DNA of 31,677 nucleotides. Source: a virus. The first letter of the stretch is position 1; each line of letters begins with the position of its first letter. The stretch spans positions 1 through 31,677 of the IMG/VR virus record IMGVR_UViG_3300025120_014927; one strand, given 5' to 3'. This document shows positions 8,242 to 16,832 of this stretch, in pieces. The notes beneath the pieces are model-generated. The model was given only the letters and a program-made list of their open reading frames with translations. It was not told where the DNA came from and did not search any database. The position numbers and the translations under genes were made by a program.

Positions 8242-8257
8242 CCACCAAAACCAGTTT
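8230..8257. terminator. bidirectional stem-loop terminator between convergent genes
   Basis: A perfect 10-bp inverted repeat (aaactggttt at 8230-8239, aaaccagttt at 8248-8257) encloses an 8-nt loop. It spans both convergent stop codons (plus 8239-8241, minus 8238-8240). The U-runs after the stems are short (TTTCTTT on plus), so termination is likely but not certain. Confidence 0.6.
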
Positions 8258-8783
8258 CTTTAGCAGTTTTAGTCATATCATCGACATCTAGTTCCAAATC
8301 ATCATCTTCAGGGTCTTGTTCATCTTCTATATCTGCATCTAAATTATCATACTCTAATGCATGGTAAACTGATGATAGATAATCAGCAGCTTTAGTTATT
8401 TTGGAAGCTGTCCAACCTTCTAAATTATCTAAATTTTCAAGATGGTTAAATAATTTAGTTGCATATTCTGCAGCTTTAAGTAATTCAGATCTTGCCATAT
8501 CTAATTCACCATCATAATCATTATTGCAGTCGTCGCAATCGCAATCACTTTGACACTCATCTTGGTCACCAGCTTGAATAAAAACTGTTTCTTCTTCTTT
8601 TTCAGCATCTTCACAATCTGCTAAACCTTCTTTATCACCAATTTTCATTACCACTACTTTAGAAGCAGTATTTTGCGAACCTGGTCCAGGTACATTTACC
8701 ATTTTACCCATCGCACGATTGAGGCCGCTCATTTCATTTAATGATTTATATTGCTCAAAAATTAAATTAGATTCGTTATCCAT
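8238..8783 (-). CDS. acidic Cys/Asp-rich late protein with leader-like N-terminus
   Basis: I place the start at ATG 8783 (181 residues) rather than the in-frame ATG at 8813, because a late box ATTAAATA ends exactly 6 nt upstream of 8783 and the longer form would overlap the divergent gene. The N-terminus MDNESNLIFEQYKSLNE|MSG contains two hydrophobic-x-Glu sites. A cluster around DECQSDCDCDDC could bind metal. The C-terminal half is helical, then very acidic (DIEDEQDPEDDDLELDVDD). Acidic composition suggests a prohead core-type or DNA-mimic protein; neither is proven. It converges on the ligase-like gene with a 4-nt overlap. Confidence 0.65.
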   Translation of the reverse strand: MDNESNLIFEQYKSLNEMSGLNRAMGKMVNVPGPGSQNTASKVVVMKIGDKEGLADCEDAEKEEETVFIQAGDQDECQSDCDCDDCNNDYDGELDMARSELLKAAEYATKLFNHLENLDNLEGWTASKITKAADYLSSVYHALEYDNLDADIEDEQDPEDDDLELDVDDMTKTAKETGFGG

Positions 8784-8788
8784 ATTAA

Positions 8789-8801
8789 TATTTAATAAAT
8801 A
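8789..8801. promoter_or_regulatory. bidirectional late promoter TATTTAATAAATA
   Basis: On the minus strand ATTAAATA (8796-8789) ends 6 nt before ATG 8783. On the plus strand AATAAATA (8794-8801) ends 6 nt before ATG 8807. The two boxes overlap back to back, forming a near-palindrome. Confidence 0.65.
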
Positions 8802-8806
8802 ATTAA

Positions 8807-9118
8807 ATGACATTCGATAAACTATATACTTCTCTTATGGAAGCATTCGATGAAGACGCAGAATATAAAGGTAGAAAAGTAACTCTTAATAAACCTACTA
8901 GAGGAGATGTTAAAAAGTTTAAGGTGTATGTAAAAAATCCTAAGACTGGTAATGTAAAGAAGGTTAATTTTGGACATGGTGGTACATCTGCTAAAAGGAA
9001 AACAATGAGAATACGTAAATCTAACCCAGGTGCTCGTAAATCTTTCAGAGCACGTCATAAATGTGATCAGAAGAAAGATAGAACAACCGCAGGCTACTGG
9101 TCATGCAAAAAATGGTAA
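8807..9118 (+). CDS. small basic protein with capsid-targeting-like leader
   Basis: The 103-residue product begins MTFDKLYTSLME|AFDED, a leader ending Leu-Met-Glu. The rest is a compact basic domain with VYVKNPKTGNVKKVNFGHGG, SNPGARKSFRARHKC and a C-terminal YWSCKKW. I recall this NPKTGNxKKVxFG...NPGARKSFRARHxC pattern in other T4-like marine phages, where it has no assigned function. Two Cys and several His/Lys suggest metal or nucleic-acid binding. The leader suggests packaging in the head. It is followed by three more leader-bearing genes at close spacing. Confidence 0.7.
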   Translation: MTFDKLYTSLMEAFDEDAEYKGRKVTLNKPTRGDVKKFKVYVKNPKTGNVKKVNFGHGGTSAKRKTMRIRKSNPGARKSFRARHKCDQKKDRTTAGYWSCKKW

Positions 9119-9124
9119 TTTATT

Positions 9125-9673
9125 ATGAAAACATTTAAAATATTTTTTGAACAATCAGAAATTGAAAGTTTAAAAGTTTTAATTTCTAATCCAGACCCTC
9201 AAAGGGTTAAGGAATATGGAGGTACTGCATATGTTGATATGCTTAAGAGAAAACTTGAAAAAGCTCAAAAGGTAGCTGCTATTTACGATCACCTTAAAAA
9301 ATCACCATTAAGCCCAGAAAGTGAAGAAAATGGTGAAGATTATATTGGTAAAAATATAGTATATGCAACTAAAGACTCATCAGGTGGAGGTACAACAAAT
9401 TTTAAATTAAAAGGTAAAGTTGTCGACCACAACAAACAGTATGATGTAATTACACTCGATAATGGGTTAAGAATTAATACTAATTTACATTATCGTGAAG
9501 ATGGTAATCTTTACCATAAAGGTGACTTTTATATTGATAGTTTAACCTCCACTGAAGATGCCGAAGATAGATGCAAGAGAAAAGCTGATAGTGCATATGG
9601 TAAAAAGACTTCAGCCTATAAATCAGGAGCTATTGTAAGGTGTAGAAAAGGTAAAATCTGGAAAAAGAAATGA
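9125..9673 (+). CDS. leader-bearing protein with basic C-terminal module
   Basis: The 182-residue product begins MKTFKIFFE|QSEIE, nearly identical in style to the T4 internal-protein leader (MKTYQEFIAE). A helical segment (about 15-65) is followed by a beta-rich middle (KNIVYATKDSSGGGTTNFKLKGKVVDH) and a basic tail with two Cys (DRCKRKADSAYGKKTSAYKS...VRCRKGK). The CKRKAD...SAYxSGAxVxCR tail recurs in phage proteins that I remember only as uncharacterised. It probably binds DNA or forms part of the head contents. It overlaps the next small gene by 4 nt (ATGA). Confidence 0.68.
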   Translation: MKTFKIFFEQSEIESLKVLISNPDPQRVKEYGGTAYVDMLKRKLEKAQKVAAIYDHLKKSPLSPESEENGEDYIGKNIVYATKDSSGGGTTNFKLKGKVVDHNKQYDVITLDNGLRINTNLHYREDGNLYHKGDFYIDSLTSTEDAEDRCKRKADSAYGKKTSAYKSGAIVRCRKGKIWKKK

Positions 9674-9831
9674 ATAAATTTGATACAATATTAGAAAGTC
9701 TTTGGGCTAACATTAATAAGAAAAGAAAATCTGGACGCAAATCAGCTAAGAAAGGTTCAAAGGCTTACAAGGCTGCTAAAAAATCAGGTGATAAATTGCA
9801 TTCTAATAAGATGCGTAAAGCTGGTAAATAA
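9670..9831 (+). CDS. 53-residue Lys/Arg-rich protein with leader
   Basis: This short gene lies between two leader-bearing genes and overlaps both (ATGA at 9670-9673; TAATG at 9829-9833). The translation begins MNKFDTILE|SLWANIN, a 9-residue leader ending Ile-Leu-Glu. It continues as an almost histone-like basic chain (KKRKSGRKSAKKGSKAYKAA...KMRKAGK). Cleavage after Glu9 would leave a 44-residue polycation suited to DNA condensation in the head. It resembles small internal head peptides in type, not in recognisable sequence. Confidence 0.7.
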   Translation: MNKFDTILESLWANINKKRKSGRKSAKKGSKAYKAAKKSGDKLHSNKMRKAGK

Positions 9832-10106
9832 TGAATTTTGATGAACTATATGAGTTTTATGTAAATGAAGCTAGTGATAACCTTCATCAATGGTTCAAAC
9901 GTGGTGGTAAAGATCCAAAAACAGGTAAAAAATTTAGTGGTTGGATAAATTGCAAGACTGGAGGACCTTGTGGTAGAAAATCTAAAAAATCAGGCGGAAG
10001 TTACCCTGCATGTAGACCTACAAAAGCAGCTTGTAATAAAATAAAAGGTAAAATGTATCAAAAGAAAAGCTCTAAACGGGTAACCTGGAAGAAAAAGGAT
10101 AAATAA
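9831..10106 (+). CDS. small Cys/Lys-rich protein with leader (DUF5872-like pattern)
   Basis: The 91-residue product begins MNFDELYEFYVNE|ASDN, a leader ending Val-Asn-Glu. The mature part has WFKRGGKDPKTGKKFSGWIN, CKTGGPCGRK and YPACRPTKAACN, with four Cys that could bind zinc, then a basic tail. The GWxxCxxGGPCGRK...YPACRP pattern occurs in many phages and some large viruses and may correspond to DUF5872; I am not certain of the family name. Function unknown. It starts on the stop codon of the preceding gene (TAATG). Confidence 0.72.
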   Translation: MNFDELYEFYVNEASDNLHQWFKRGGKDPKTGKKFSGWINCKTGGPCGRKSKKSGGSYPACRPTKAACNKIKGKMYQKKSSKRVTWKKKDK

Positions 10107-10113
10107 TTAAATA
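10098..10113 (+). promoter_or_regulatory. tandem late promoter boxes GATAAATA and ATTAAATA
   Basis: Two boxes lie head to tail (10098-10105 and 10106-10113). The second ends 6 nt before the ATG at 10119. The first contains the start of the preceding stop codon. Confidence 0.55.
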
Positions 10114-10118
10114 ATAAT

Positions 10119-10892
10119 ATGGCAGTAGATGATAGTACAGCACCAAAAGGTATACCAGAATCAGGTGAAGTTAGCCCTGGAAATACAGGTGCTAATAGAA
10201 GTATAAATTTACTTAAAAATATAAAACATGGTACTGGTCGAACTGAGGTTAATACTAGTGTAAATGCTTTAAGAGATTGGTTTAAAACATACGTCGGTGT
10301 GACAGGTAATTTTAGCAATGCAAGTAATACCGGTCAACAAGTTAATTTTAGTGATTTCCATGGAACAACAATTCTTGGGGTTATAGCTACCGCGGTAAAT
10401 GAAACACATTCAACGTATGGTACTAATAATAATGCAAAAGTCTCACTACAAGGTATATTTAGTGATAAATTCTCGTACATATTTAGTATGAATGGTCAAA
10501 CAAAAATTGCTCTTCATGGTAGTTTGGTCGACTTACCCGGTCCAAAAGTTGTAGAGTTCACCGGTTTACAAGGTGGTAAAGATGGTCAAACTGGTACTGA
10601 ATATACTGTTACAGTTAAAGCTTTAAAAGATGAACTGAGCGGTGGGTTCGCTAATCGCGGAGTTAATGCTCAACCGGAAGCAAAATTTAGAATAACACCT
10701 GGATATGGGGGAGCTGCAAAGGTTAGAGGTATGAATACAACAGGTGTAGGCTCATTTGGAGATACTACGTCTATTAATTTTACATATGCTAATGGTGCTG
10801 GTAAAGGTAAAACGTCTAACGCATTATATTTACTACAGGGTAAACAAGATCCTAGCGGTCGAACCTATGGACCTTCAATGTCCTACCCATAA
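10119..10892 (+). CDS. probable virion structural protein (fibre or decoration type)
   Basis: The 257-residue product is Gly/Thr/Ser/Asn-rich and probably beta-rich, without signal peptide or transmembrane segment. It contains NTSVNALRDW...NFSDFHGTTI, resembling the SxxxIxFSDFYG motif common in tail-fibre and appendage proteins of T4-like marine phages. The C-terminal part (FANRGVNAQPEAKFRITPGYGG) is loop-rich. GC content looks higher than in the following island. It has its own tandem late box and immediately precedes the glycan island, making it one candidate for a modified virion protein. Its exact role is unknown. Confidence 0.6.
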   Translation: MAVDDSTAPKGIPESGEVSPGNTGANRSINLLKNIKHGTGRTEVNTSVNALRDWFKTYVGVTGNFSNASNTGQQVNFSDFHGTTILGVIATAVNETHSTYGTNNNAKVSLQGIFSDKFSYIFSMNGQTKIALHGSLVDLPGPKVVEFTGLQGGKDGQTGTEYTVTVKALKDELSGGFANRGVNAQPEAKFRITPGYGGAAKVRGMNTTGVGSFGDTTSINFTYANGAGKGKTSNALYLLQGKQDPSGRTYGPSMSYP

Positions 10893-10895
10893 ATA
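10888..10895 (+). promoter_or_regulatory. late promoter box CATAAATA at the island's left edge
   Basis: The last A lies 6 nt before ATG 10901. The TAA at 10890-10892 is the stop of the upstream gene. It probably drives the 10901-16823 operon. Confidence 0.55.
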
Positions 10896-10900
10896 AGTAA

Positions 10901-11770
10901 ATGGATAGCGTAACTAAAAATTATATCGTTGAACAACTATCTAATAATATATGTTTCTTAAAGATCGAAGGAATAAGTAAACCATATACTACTTTTAAAG
11001 ATGTTTGTCATATAACAATAAAAAACACAGATAAAATTGATAAAATAAAGGTGTATAATCTTTTATCAAAAAAAGTTGTAAATTTATTTTATGATGAAAT
11101 TGAAGAAATAACTATCCATGAGAAGGACAATAATATAGAAATTAATTTAGGCTATATTAATACTATAAATTCAGATTTAAATGATTGTAGTTTAGAATAC
11201 ATATCTAAAGATGAATTAGAAGATTATTATTTAAAAAACGAGGTTTATTTAGTTAATTCAGAAAAAGAAATATTTGATATATGTAAAAAATTTGAATTTA
11301 CTATAAGAGACTATGAAATAAAAGCGAATACTATTTCTAATATTAATAATATTAAAAATGTATGGAATAAAATAATAAAAATTAAAGTTGATGAAAATAT
11401 TAATGAACTAAATGAAATAAAAAATGAAACTGATGATGAAGAAGACATTGAAGACATTGAAGATATTATAGAAATGTTTAACGATACAATCTCTGAAATA
11501 GATTTCAGTGATTGTAAAAATTTAATAGATATAATCGATACATACCCACCACTACTCTTACCATTACCTGAGGAATTAAAAAGTATTAAGGATTTAATTA
11601 ATTGTACTAATGATAGTACCTTAGATGCTGCTCTTTTACTGGTTGAAACGATGACATTTAATGAACTTCAAGAAATTTATGATGAAGTATCTGAAATAAA
11701 AGATACAAATTATGTTGTTACAAAGGTGACAGACAAAATAAAAGAAATTCTTGGTAAAGCAAATCAATAA
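10901..11770 (+). CDS. hypothetical acidic protein, first gene of the accessory island
   Basis: I do not recognise this 289-residue protein. The first 120 residues look beta-rich. A repeated acidic segment (DDEEDIEDIEDIIEMF, about 182-197) is encoded by a short DNA tandem repeat around 11440-11470. The last 90 residues are helical. No Cys clusters or catalytic motifs are evident. Base composition shifts to very AT-rich here. It is followed 12 nt later by the first radical SAM gene, so it may be a partner or substrate of that operon, but nothing in the sequence proves this. Confidence 0.65.
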   Translation: MDSVTKNYIVEQLSNNICFLKIEGISKPYTTFKDVCHITIKNTDKIDKIKVYNLLSKKVVNLFYDEIEEITIHEKDNNIEINLGYINTINSDLNDCSLEYISKDELEDYYLKNEVYLVNSEKEIFDICKKFEFTIRDYEIKANTISNINNIKNVWNKIIKIKVDENINELNEIKNETDDEEDIEDIEDIIEMFNDTISEIDFSDCKNLIDIIDTYPPLLLPLPEELKSIKDLINCTNDSTLDAALLLVETMTFNELQEIYDEVSEIKDTNYVVTKVTDKIKEILGKANQ

Positions 11771-11782
11771 AATTAAGCTACC

Positions 11783-12808
11783 ATGGATATTAATAAAATT
11801 AGTATCAATAGATTTAATGTTGATTATACCACTAAAAGAAACAATAGAGCAAAGTTAGATACTGGGTTTCATTGTAACTATCACTGTGAGTTTTGCTATT
11901 ATCTAGATAAACTGGATCAGAAAACGTCATATGATACCATTAAAGAGCGTATAGATATTTTACACTCATACGGTATAGATGAAGTAGACTTATCAGGAGG
12001 AGAAAGCTCTATACATAAAGATTGGTTTAAAATATTAGACTATTGTAATGGTAAATTTAAAAATATAAGCTGTTTAAGTAATGGTTCGGCATTTTCTAAT
12101 GAAAAGTTTTTATTAAAATCAAAAGAACATGGATTAAAAGAAATTTTATTTAGTTTACATGGTTACAATGAAAAGGTTCATGATGATATAGTGGGAAGAA
12201 AGAATGGTTGGAAGAAAATTAATAAAGCAATAGATCTATGTAATAAACATGATATACGGGTTAGAATAAACTGTACAGTTTACCAAAAAAACTATACAGG
12301 TTTAATAGCTTATGCTGATATTATTAAAAAAATTAAACCTTTTCAAGTAAATTTTCTTACTTTAAACTACTGGGATGATAATAAAACGTTTGAACCTATA
12401 GATGATTATAATAAACTAACCGATAATATAAAAAGATGTATAGATTTAATAGTTAATGATGTAAAATATATTAACGTTAGATATACACCTTATTGCTTTA
12501 TGAAAGGTTATGAAAAATATGTATGTAATCAATATCAACATGTATATGATGTATATGACTGGAATAAAGAAATATATGACTATGATATTGATGTAACTAA
12601 AACATATACACATAATCAAAAAATAGAATTAGGATATGCTAAAGCTAGACATGATAGACTCACTGATTATAAAAAATCTTTAGCCTGTTTTAAGTGTAAA
12701 TATTTTTATATTTGTGATGGTATTGAAAAACAATTAGATATGGAAGTTTATCCTGAGCCTGGTGATAAAATACGGGATGTTAATCATTATAGGAAAGATT
12801 TTTACTAG
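11783..12808 (+). CDS. radical SAM protein with SPASM-like C-terminal cysteines
   Basis: The 341-residue product has the radical SAM cluster motif C31-x3-C35-x2-C38 (HCNYHCEFCYY) and the SAM-binding SGGESS segment (71-76, equivalent to GGEP). A C-terminal group CFKCKYFYICDG (about 300-311) could bind an auxiliary Fe-S cluster, as in SPASM or twitch proteins. Such enzymes generate a 5'-deoxyadenosyl radical and modify peptides, sugars or cofactors; the substrate cannot be read from sequence. Its TAG stop shares a base with the GTG start of the next gene. Confidence 0.85.
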   Translation: MDINKISINRFNVDYTTKRNNRAKLDTGFHCNYHCEFCYYLDKLDQKTSYDTIKERIDILHSYGIDEVDLSGGESSIHKDWFKILDYCNGKFKNISCLSNGSAFSNEKFLLKSKEHGLKEILFSLHGYNEKVHDDIVGRKNGWKKINKAIDLCNKHDIRVRINCTVYQKNYTGLIAYADIIKKIKPFQVNFLTLNYWDDNKTFEPIDDYNKLTDNIKRCIDLIVNDVKYINVRYTPYCFMKGYEKYVCNQYQHVYDVYDWNKEIYDYDIDVTKTYTHNQKIELGYAKARHDRLTDYKKSLACFKCKYFYICDGIEKQLDMEVYPEPGDKIRDVNHYRKDFY

Positions 12809-13773
12809 TGAGATATTTAAAATTAGATAAAAGTTATGATTTATTCTTAACAATGACATGGAATAATGATAATAATCATGGAATATCTGGTCATTTGTAT
12901 GAAATATTAGAATATTACTTGGTCCTAAGCCGGCATATGAAAATTGGCATATTAATATGCGAAGATATGAATTGGAATACAATTGAAAAAGCAATTAAAT
13001 CAAAATATAATATAAAAAATAATATAATTAATGAAATTAAAAGTAATACTATTTTTTATAATCGGCCTAAGTTTGTATCAGGTAAAAATATATTATTTGT
13101 TGATGGGGGATTTACTAGAACCTCGTTAAGGGACGGTATAGTTTTATCTTTTGATAATATATTTTCATTTAGATGTTCTAATAAAGATCACCACTATAAT
13201 TTACCTTATAAAAATATAACTTTACTACAAGATCAAAGAGTTTATAATGATAAAGATAATGAAATAGCTATAGATTATAAGAAAAAAATAAAGTTTAACA
13301 TTTATAATGATATTAAAAAGGTACAAACTGAAACTGCACTGTTATATATAACCACAAACTGTAGAAAACTGTGTAGTAATTATTTACTTGATGTAGTTAT
13401 GCAGTATAAGTTTAAAAATTATATAATTCTAACTAATCAGCCAGAATTATACAAGGAACAATTTAAAAATATAAAAAATGTAACTTTCCCTGCTATGCCT
13501 TTAGATAATATATTTGAAAAGTTTGATACTTATATATATACTCCAACTTATTCGGTAACTAAACAAGAATTAGGTTGTTTTGACTGTAGTCCAAGATTTA
13601 TAGCAGAATGTAAGTATTATAATAAAGATGTTGTATACCATAATATAGATAAAAAATATTTAGACATAGATACCGGATTAAAATATAGAAAATTAGATAT
13701 AAAAAATAATTTTGAAAGTATTTTTTTAAATGAAAACGATCAACTAATTAATATTTTAAATGGCAGAATTTAA
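12808..13773 (+). CDS. putative glycosyltransferase-like protein
   Basis: The 321-residue product starts at GTG on the last base of the previous stop. It appears to have two alpha/beta halves: an N-terminal one with NHGISGHLYEILEYYLVLS, and a C-terminal one with LLYITTNCRK, YIILTNQPELY and a helix-loop FDCSPRFIAECKYYNKDVVYH. The latter resembles the donor-binding end of GT-B glycosyltransferases, where a conserved acidic/Ser-Pro-Arg segment is followed by a helix and a short strand. Context (glycan genes on both sides) supports this, but no diagnostic motif is definitive. It overlaps the next radical SAM gene by 14 nt. Confidence 0.5.
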   Translation: MRYLKLDKSYDLFLTMTWNNDNNHGISGHLYEILEYYLVLSRHMKIGILICEDMNWNTIEKAIKSKYNIKNNIINEIKSNTIFYNRPKFVSGKNILFVDGGFTRTSLRDGIVLSFDNIFSFRCSNKDHHYNLPYKNITLLQDQRVYNDKDNEIAIDYKKKIKFNIYNDIKKVQTETALLYITTNCRKLCSNYLLDVVMQYKFKNYIILTNQPELYKEQFKNIKNVTFPAMPLDNIFEKFDTYIYTPTYSVTKQELGCFDCSPRFIAECKYYNKDVVYHNIDKKYLDIDTGLKYRKLDIKNNFESIFLNENDQLINILNGRI

Positions 13774-14782
13774 AGAAAAAATAAATTCATTTGAAATAAT
13801 AAAAACAAATGAATGGCCAGAATATGATTTAAAAGTAACTCTAAAACCGTGTTTTAGGTGTAATCATAAATGCTGGTTTTGTGAAGAATATAACAATAAT
13901 ACCAAAACGTGGACAAAAGAACAATGTGATCAAGTTTTAGAAAAAATCAAAGATATTCCTGTAAGTAAGAAAAAAATATTTTTTTATTTTTATGGTGGTG
14001 AACCAACTTTAAGTAAACACTGGGAGTATTTAAATTATAAACTGGTAGAAATTTTTAAAGATAGGGAACTTTTTATACAAACTCAAACAAATTTAAGTAT
14101 TAATAAAAAAAGATTAGAAAACTTTTTAATAAAAATTAATAAAATTAAACAATCAAATCATAATATAGATATATGCAGTAGTTATCATTTAAACAAACAA
14201 AAAGTTCAAGATTTTATTGAAAAAATGCATATTTGTAAAAAATATGATAGTTTAGGTCTATGCTTTTTTAGTACTGAGTTACCTAAAAAAGAACAAACTT
14301 TAAAAGAATTATATAAAATTCTAGATGTATTCCCTAATAAATTAAAAATGAGATTTACTGAAACTGAAAATTTGGTTAATAAAAATATTAAAGGTTATGA
14401 AGAATATTTAAAAGATAGTTTTCTCGTAAATGATGATAAAGGTAAAAGTCTAGAATTTAGATATTGGTTAAAAAATTACCCTGAATTAAAAAAATATTTT
14501 GAAATTGGCTGGAATTTTAATGTTAATGATAAAGTATTTAATTTTTCTGAAGTCACCGGTTATAATATACATAAAAAATTTAAATTTATGAAGTGTGACT
14601 GTGGTATCAAAAATATGGTTATAGATCATAACTTAAATACATACCACTGTAATGATGATTTTTATAATGGTATTAATATAGTTAAGTTGCAAGATTTAAA
14701 TATTAGTACATATTTGAATAAATCATTAAGATGTTTAAATAATCATTGTTATGATGGTTTAGATCATAAAAAATATCGATGA
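13760..14782 (+). CDS. radical SAM protein
   Basis: The 340-residue product has C34-x3-C38-x2-C41 (RCNHKCWFCEEY) and the SAM-binding YGGEPTLSKHW. The C-terminal region carries further Cys (KCDCGIKNM, TYHCNDDF, RCLNNHCYDG), consistent with an auxiliary cluster domain. It is clearly a different subfamily from the tandem pair that follows. A 14-nt overlap with the preceding gene and an ATGA overlap with the next indicate tight operon coupling. Substrate unknown; sugar, peptide and lipid-linked substrates are all possible. Confidence 0.84.
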   Translation: MAEFKEKINSFEIIKTNEWPEYDLKVTLKPCFRCNHKCWFCEEYNNNTKTWTKEQCDQVLEKIKDIPVSKKKIFFYFYGGEPTLSKHWEYLNYKLVEIFKDRELFIQTQTNLSINKKRLENFLIKINKIKQSNHNIDICSSYHLNKQKVQDFIEKMHICKKYDSLGLCFFSTELPKKEQTLKELYKILDVFPNKLKMRFTETENLVNKNIKGYEEYLKDSFLVNDDKGKSLEFRYWLKNYPELKKYFEIGWNFNVNDKVFNFSEVTGYNIHKKFKFMKCDCGIKNMVIDHNLNTYHCNDDFYNGINIVKLQDLNISTYLNKSLRCLNNHCYDGLDHKKYR

Positions 14783-15738
14783 AATTATTAGAAACAGGTT
14801 TTAAAGATCATAAAGATATTACATTTAGCTGGGAATTAACCGATCAATGTCAGTATAGATGTAGTTATTGTTATGTGAGAGAAATCTTGAAAAATAAAAT
14901 TGATGAGAAGGATATATTAAAATATAAAAATGTATTAAAAAAATTTAAATTAAATTCAATACCTGGGTTTAGAGTTGAAATTTTAGGTGGTGAACCTACT
15001 ACCCATCCTTTTTTCTTAGATATATTAGATGATTTAGAAAAAAATGATAAATGTAAGTTTCTTTCTGTTAATACAAACTTAGCAAAACCAGCATCTTATT
15101 ATAAACAATTTTCTGATAAAACAAAATATAAAAAATTAGAATTTAGTATATCAGTTCATATTGAATATATAAAAAATGTTAATAAATTTTGCGATAAAAT
15201 TAAAGAAATTTATAATGCTGGTGTTAAATGTTTTGTTAATTTAAATTTACATAAAGATATAAATAAAATACCAATTTATAAAGAAATACTTAATCAATGC
15301 TGGGATAATAATATTAATGCTGGTGTTAACTATCTTTTTTCGACTGATAATTATGATAGTAAATTTACTGATGAATATCATGAAACGATTGATAGAGAAT
15401 TAATAGAACCGTTAAAACATAAGTTAGGTAATAAAGAAAAAATTTATATTGATCATGAAAAATTCCCTTTTGTATATGATAATGGTGAAACGAAATACTA
15501 TGACTTACATGAAATAAATAAATATAAACTTAAAAGTTTTAAAGGTTATAATTGTAGACCAAAATTATGGTATATAACAAAAAATGGGGTTTTTAAAAAC
15601 TCTTGTACTGGTGAAATAGCTGATTTTTTATTTAAAAATTTAAATAAATGTGTAAAATGCCCATTAACAGAGTGTGCATGTGATTTTATGTTTTATTACC
15701 ATAAAACAGCTCCCGGCCAACTCAAACCTAAAGAATAA
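14779..15738 (+). CDS. radical SAM protein, tandem paralogue A
   Basis: The 319-residue product has C24-x3-C28-x2-C31 within FSWELTDQCQYRCSYCYV and the SAM motif EILGGEPTTHP. A SPASM-like C-terminus has six Cys (YNCRPKLWYITKNG, NSCTGE, KCVKCPLTECACDF). It is closely similar along its whole length to the next gene, which indicates duplication and divergence. The GVFKNSCTGE segment is typical of SPASM proteins, where a Cys follows a turn. It follows the previous gene with an ATGA overlap. Substrate not identifiable. Confidence 0.85.
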   Translation: MKLLETGFKDHKDITFSWELTDQCQYRCSYCYVREILKNKIDEKDILKYKNVLKKFKLNSIPGFRVEILGGEPTTHPFFLDILDDLEKNDKCKFLSVNTNLAKPASYYKQFSDKTKYKKLEFSISVHIEYIKNVNKFCDKIKEIYNAGVKCFVNLNLHKDINKIPIYKEILNQCWDNNINAGVNYLFSTDNYDSKFTDEYHETIDRELIEPLKHKLGNKEKIYIDHEKFPFVYDNGETKYYDLHEINKYKLKSFKGYNCRPKLWYITKNGVFKNSCTGEIADFLFKNLNKCVKCPLTECACDFMFYYHKTAPGQLKPKE

Positions 15739-15743
15739 AAAAA

Positions 15744-16823
15744 ATGAATTTAGATAAAACTTATAGTGATTTTACTGATACTAATATAGATGAAATAATA
15801 CATTTTACTAAAAACAAAAATAATTTTATTTTTAGTGATTATATTGAATCAGGGGATGAAGAAGATAAAGAACCTGTTAATTTTAGTTGGGAATTAACAT
15901 ATTACTGTCAGTATAGATGTACTTATTGTTATGCCTTTGAACAGTTAACTAAAAAACCAGATCCAACACTATTAAAAGCATACCCTATAATTTTAAAAAA
16001 ATTAAAACTTAGATCAATTCCTGAATTTAATATAGAATTACTAGGTGGTGAACCAACCACCCACCCTAATATTTTTGAAATAATTGAAGAACTAAATAAA
16101 AACGAAAAATGTAAAAGTATAGAATTAGTAACTAATATTGCTAAACCGGTATCGTTTTATAAAAAGTTTGACGATAAAAAATATAACAAACTTATAATTA
16201 GTGCTTCTTACCACAATGAATACGATAAAAATGATAGGTATTTAAAAAAATGCATTGAGTTAAATAAATTTAAAAACGTAAGATTTTTTAGCAATATTAA
16301 TTTTGCACCAGAAAAAGAAAAGTGGTCTAAAACGTTTAAATTAATAAAAGATTTAAGTAAAAATAATGTAATGTCTCATTTTAATTTATTGCATTCAACA
16401 AAACAATATGAAGGATTTGATTTCGGTTATGATTATAAAACTGGCAAATCATGCTCAGAAAACAATACAGACCAAATGATGAGTATGGTATTGGAATTTT
16501 TAAACTTTTGTAAAGTTAATTCTGAAGAAAATTTTGATATTTTTAAAAATACTATTCAAAGAAATATAAGATATAAAGATAAAAAGGGTAGAGAAGTTTA
16601 TATTCCAGAACTATTAATTAGAGCTTTAAAGCTTGATAGATTTTATGGGTGGAAGTGTAGTGCAAAAATGTGGAGTATAACTCCTTTAGGTAATATTCAT
16701 AATGATTGTACAAACGAAAATCTTGATATATTAAATAAAAAATTAACGAACTGTGTGACATGTCCCCTTAAAACCGGTTGTCAGTGTGATCTAATGCTTA
16801 ATTATAAAAAAATAAGGCAGTAG
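15744..16823 (+). CDS. radical SAM protein, tandem paralogue B
   Basis: The 359-residue product has C55-x3-C59-x2-C62 within FSWELTYYCQYRCTYCYA, then ELLGGEPTTHP and a six-Cys C-terminus (WKCSAKMWSITPLG, NDCTNE, NCVTCPLKTGCQCDL). It aligns with the preceding paralogue but has an extra 30-residue N-terminal extension and an insert of about 35 residues around 230-280 (SENNTDQMMSMVLEFLNF). Retention of all cluster ligands in both copies suggests each is active, perhaps on different positions or substrates. It ends one base before the stop of the convergent minus gene. Confidence 0.85.
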   Translation: MNLDKTYSDFTDTNIDEIIHFTKNKNNFIFSDYIESGDEEDKEPVNFSWELTYYCQYRCTYCYAFEQLTKKPDPTLLKAYPIILKKLKLRSIPEFNIELLGGEPTTHPNIFEIIEELNKNEKCKSIELVTNIAKPVSFYKKFDDKKYNKLIISASYHNEYDKNDRYLKKCIELNKFKNVRFFSNINFAPEKEKWSKTFKLIKDLSKNNVMSHFNLLHSTKQYEGFDFGYDYKTGKSCSENNTDQMMSMVLEFLNFCKVNSEENFDIFKNTIQRNIRYKDKKGREVYIPELLIRALKLDRFYGWKCSAKMWSITPLGNIHNDCTNENLDILNKKLTNCVTCPLKTGCQCDLMLNYKKIRQ

Positions 16824-16832
16824 TTATTTTTT
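16807..16832. terminator. AT-only stem-loop between convergent island operons
   Basis: A 9-bp inverted repeat (AAAAAATAA at 16807-16815, TTATTTTTT at 16824-16832) encloses the 8-nt loop ggcagtag. It covers the adjoining convergent stop codons. An AT-only stem is weak, so terminator function is tentative. Confidence 0.4.

Noticed and set aside
8784-8813. Upstream ATG at 8813 for the acidic minus-strand gene
   Set aside because: It would overlap the divergent gene and place the late box inside the coding region. ATG 8783 is 6 nt from a late box and begins a leader-like N-terminus.
10901-16823. A RiPP-type peptide precursor for the radical SAM genes
   Set aside because: I found no short reading frame with a leader/core layout near them, and the neighbours are glycan genes. 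The 289-residue acidic protein is a possible partner but does not look like a precursor.
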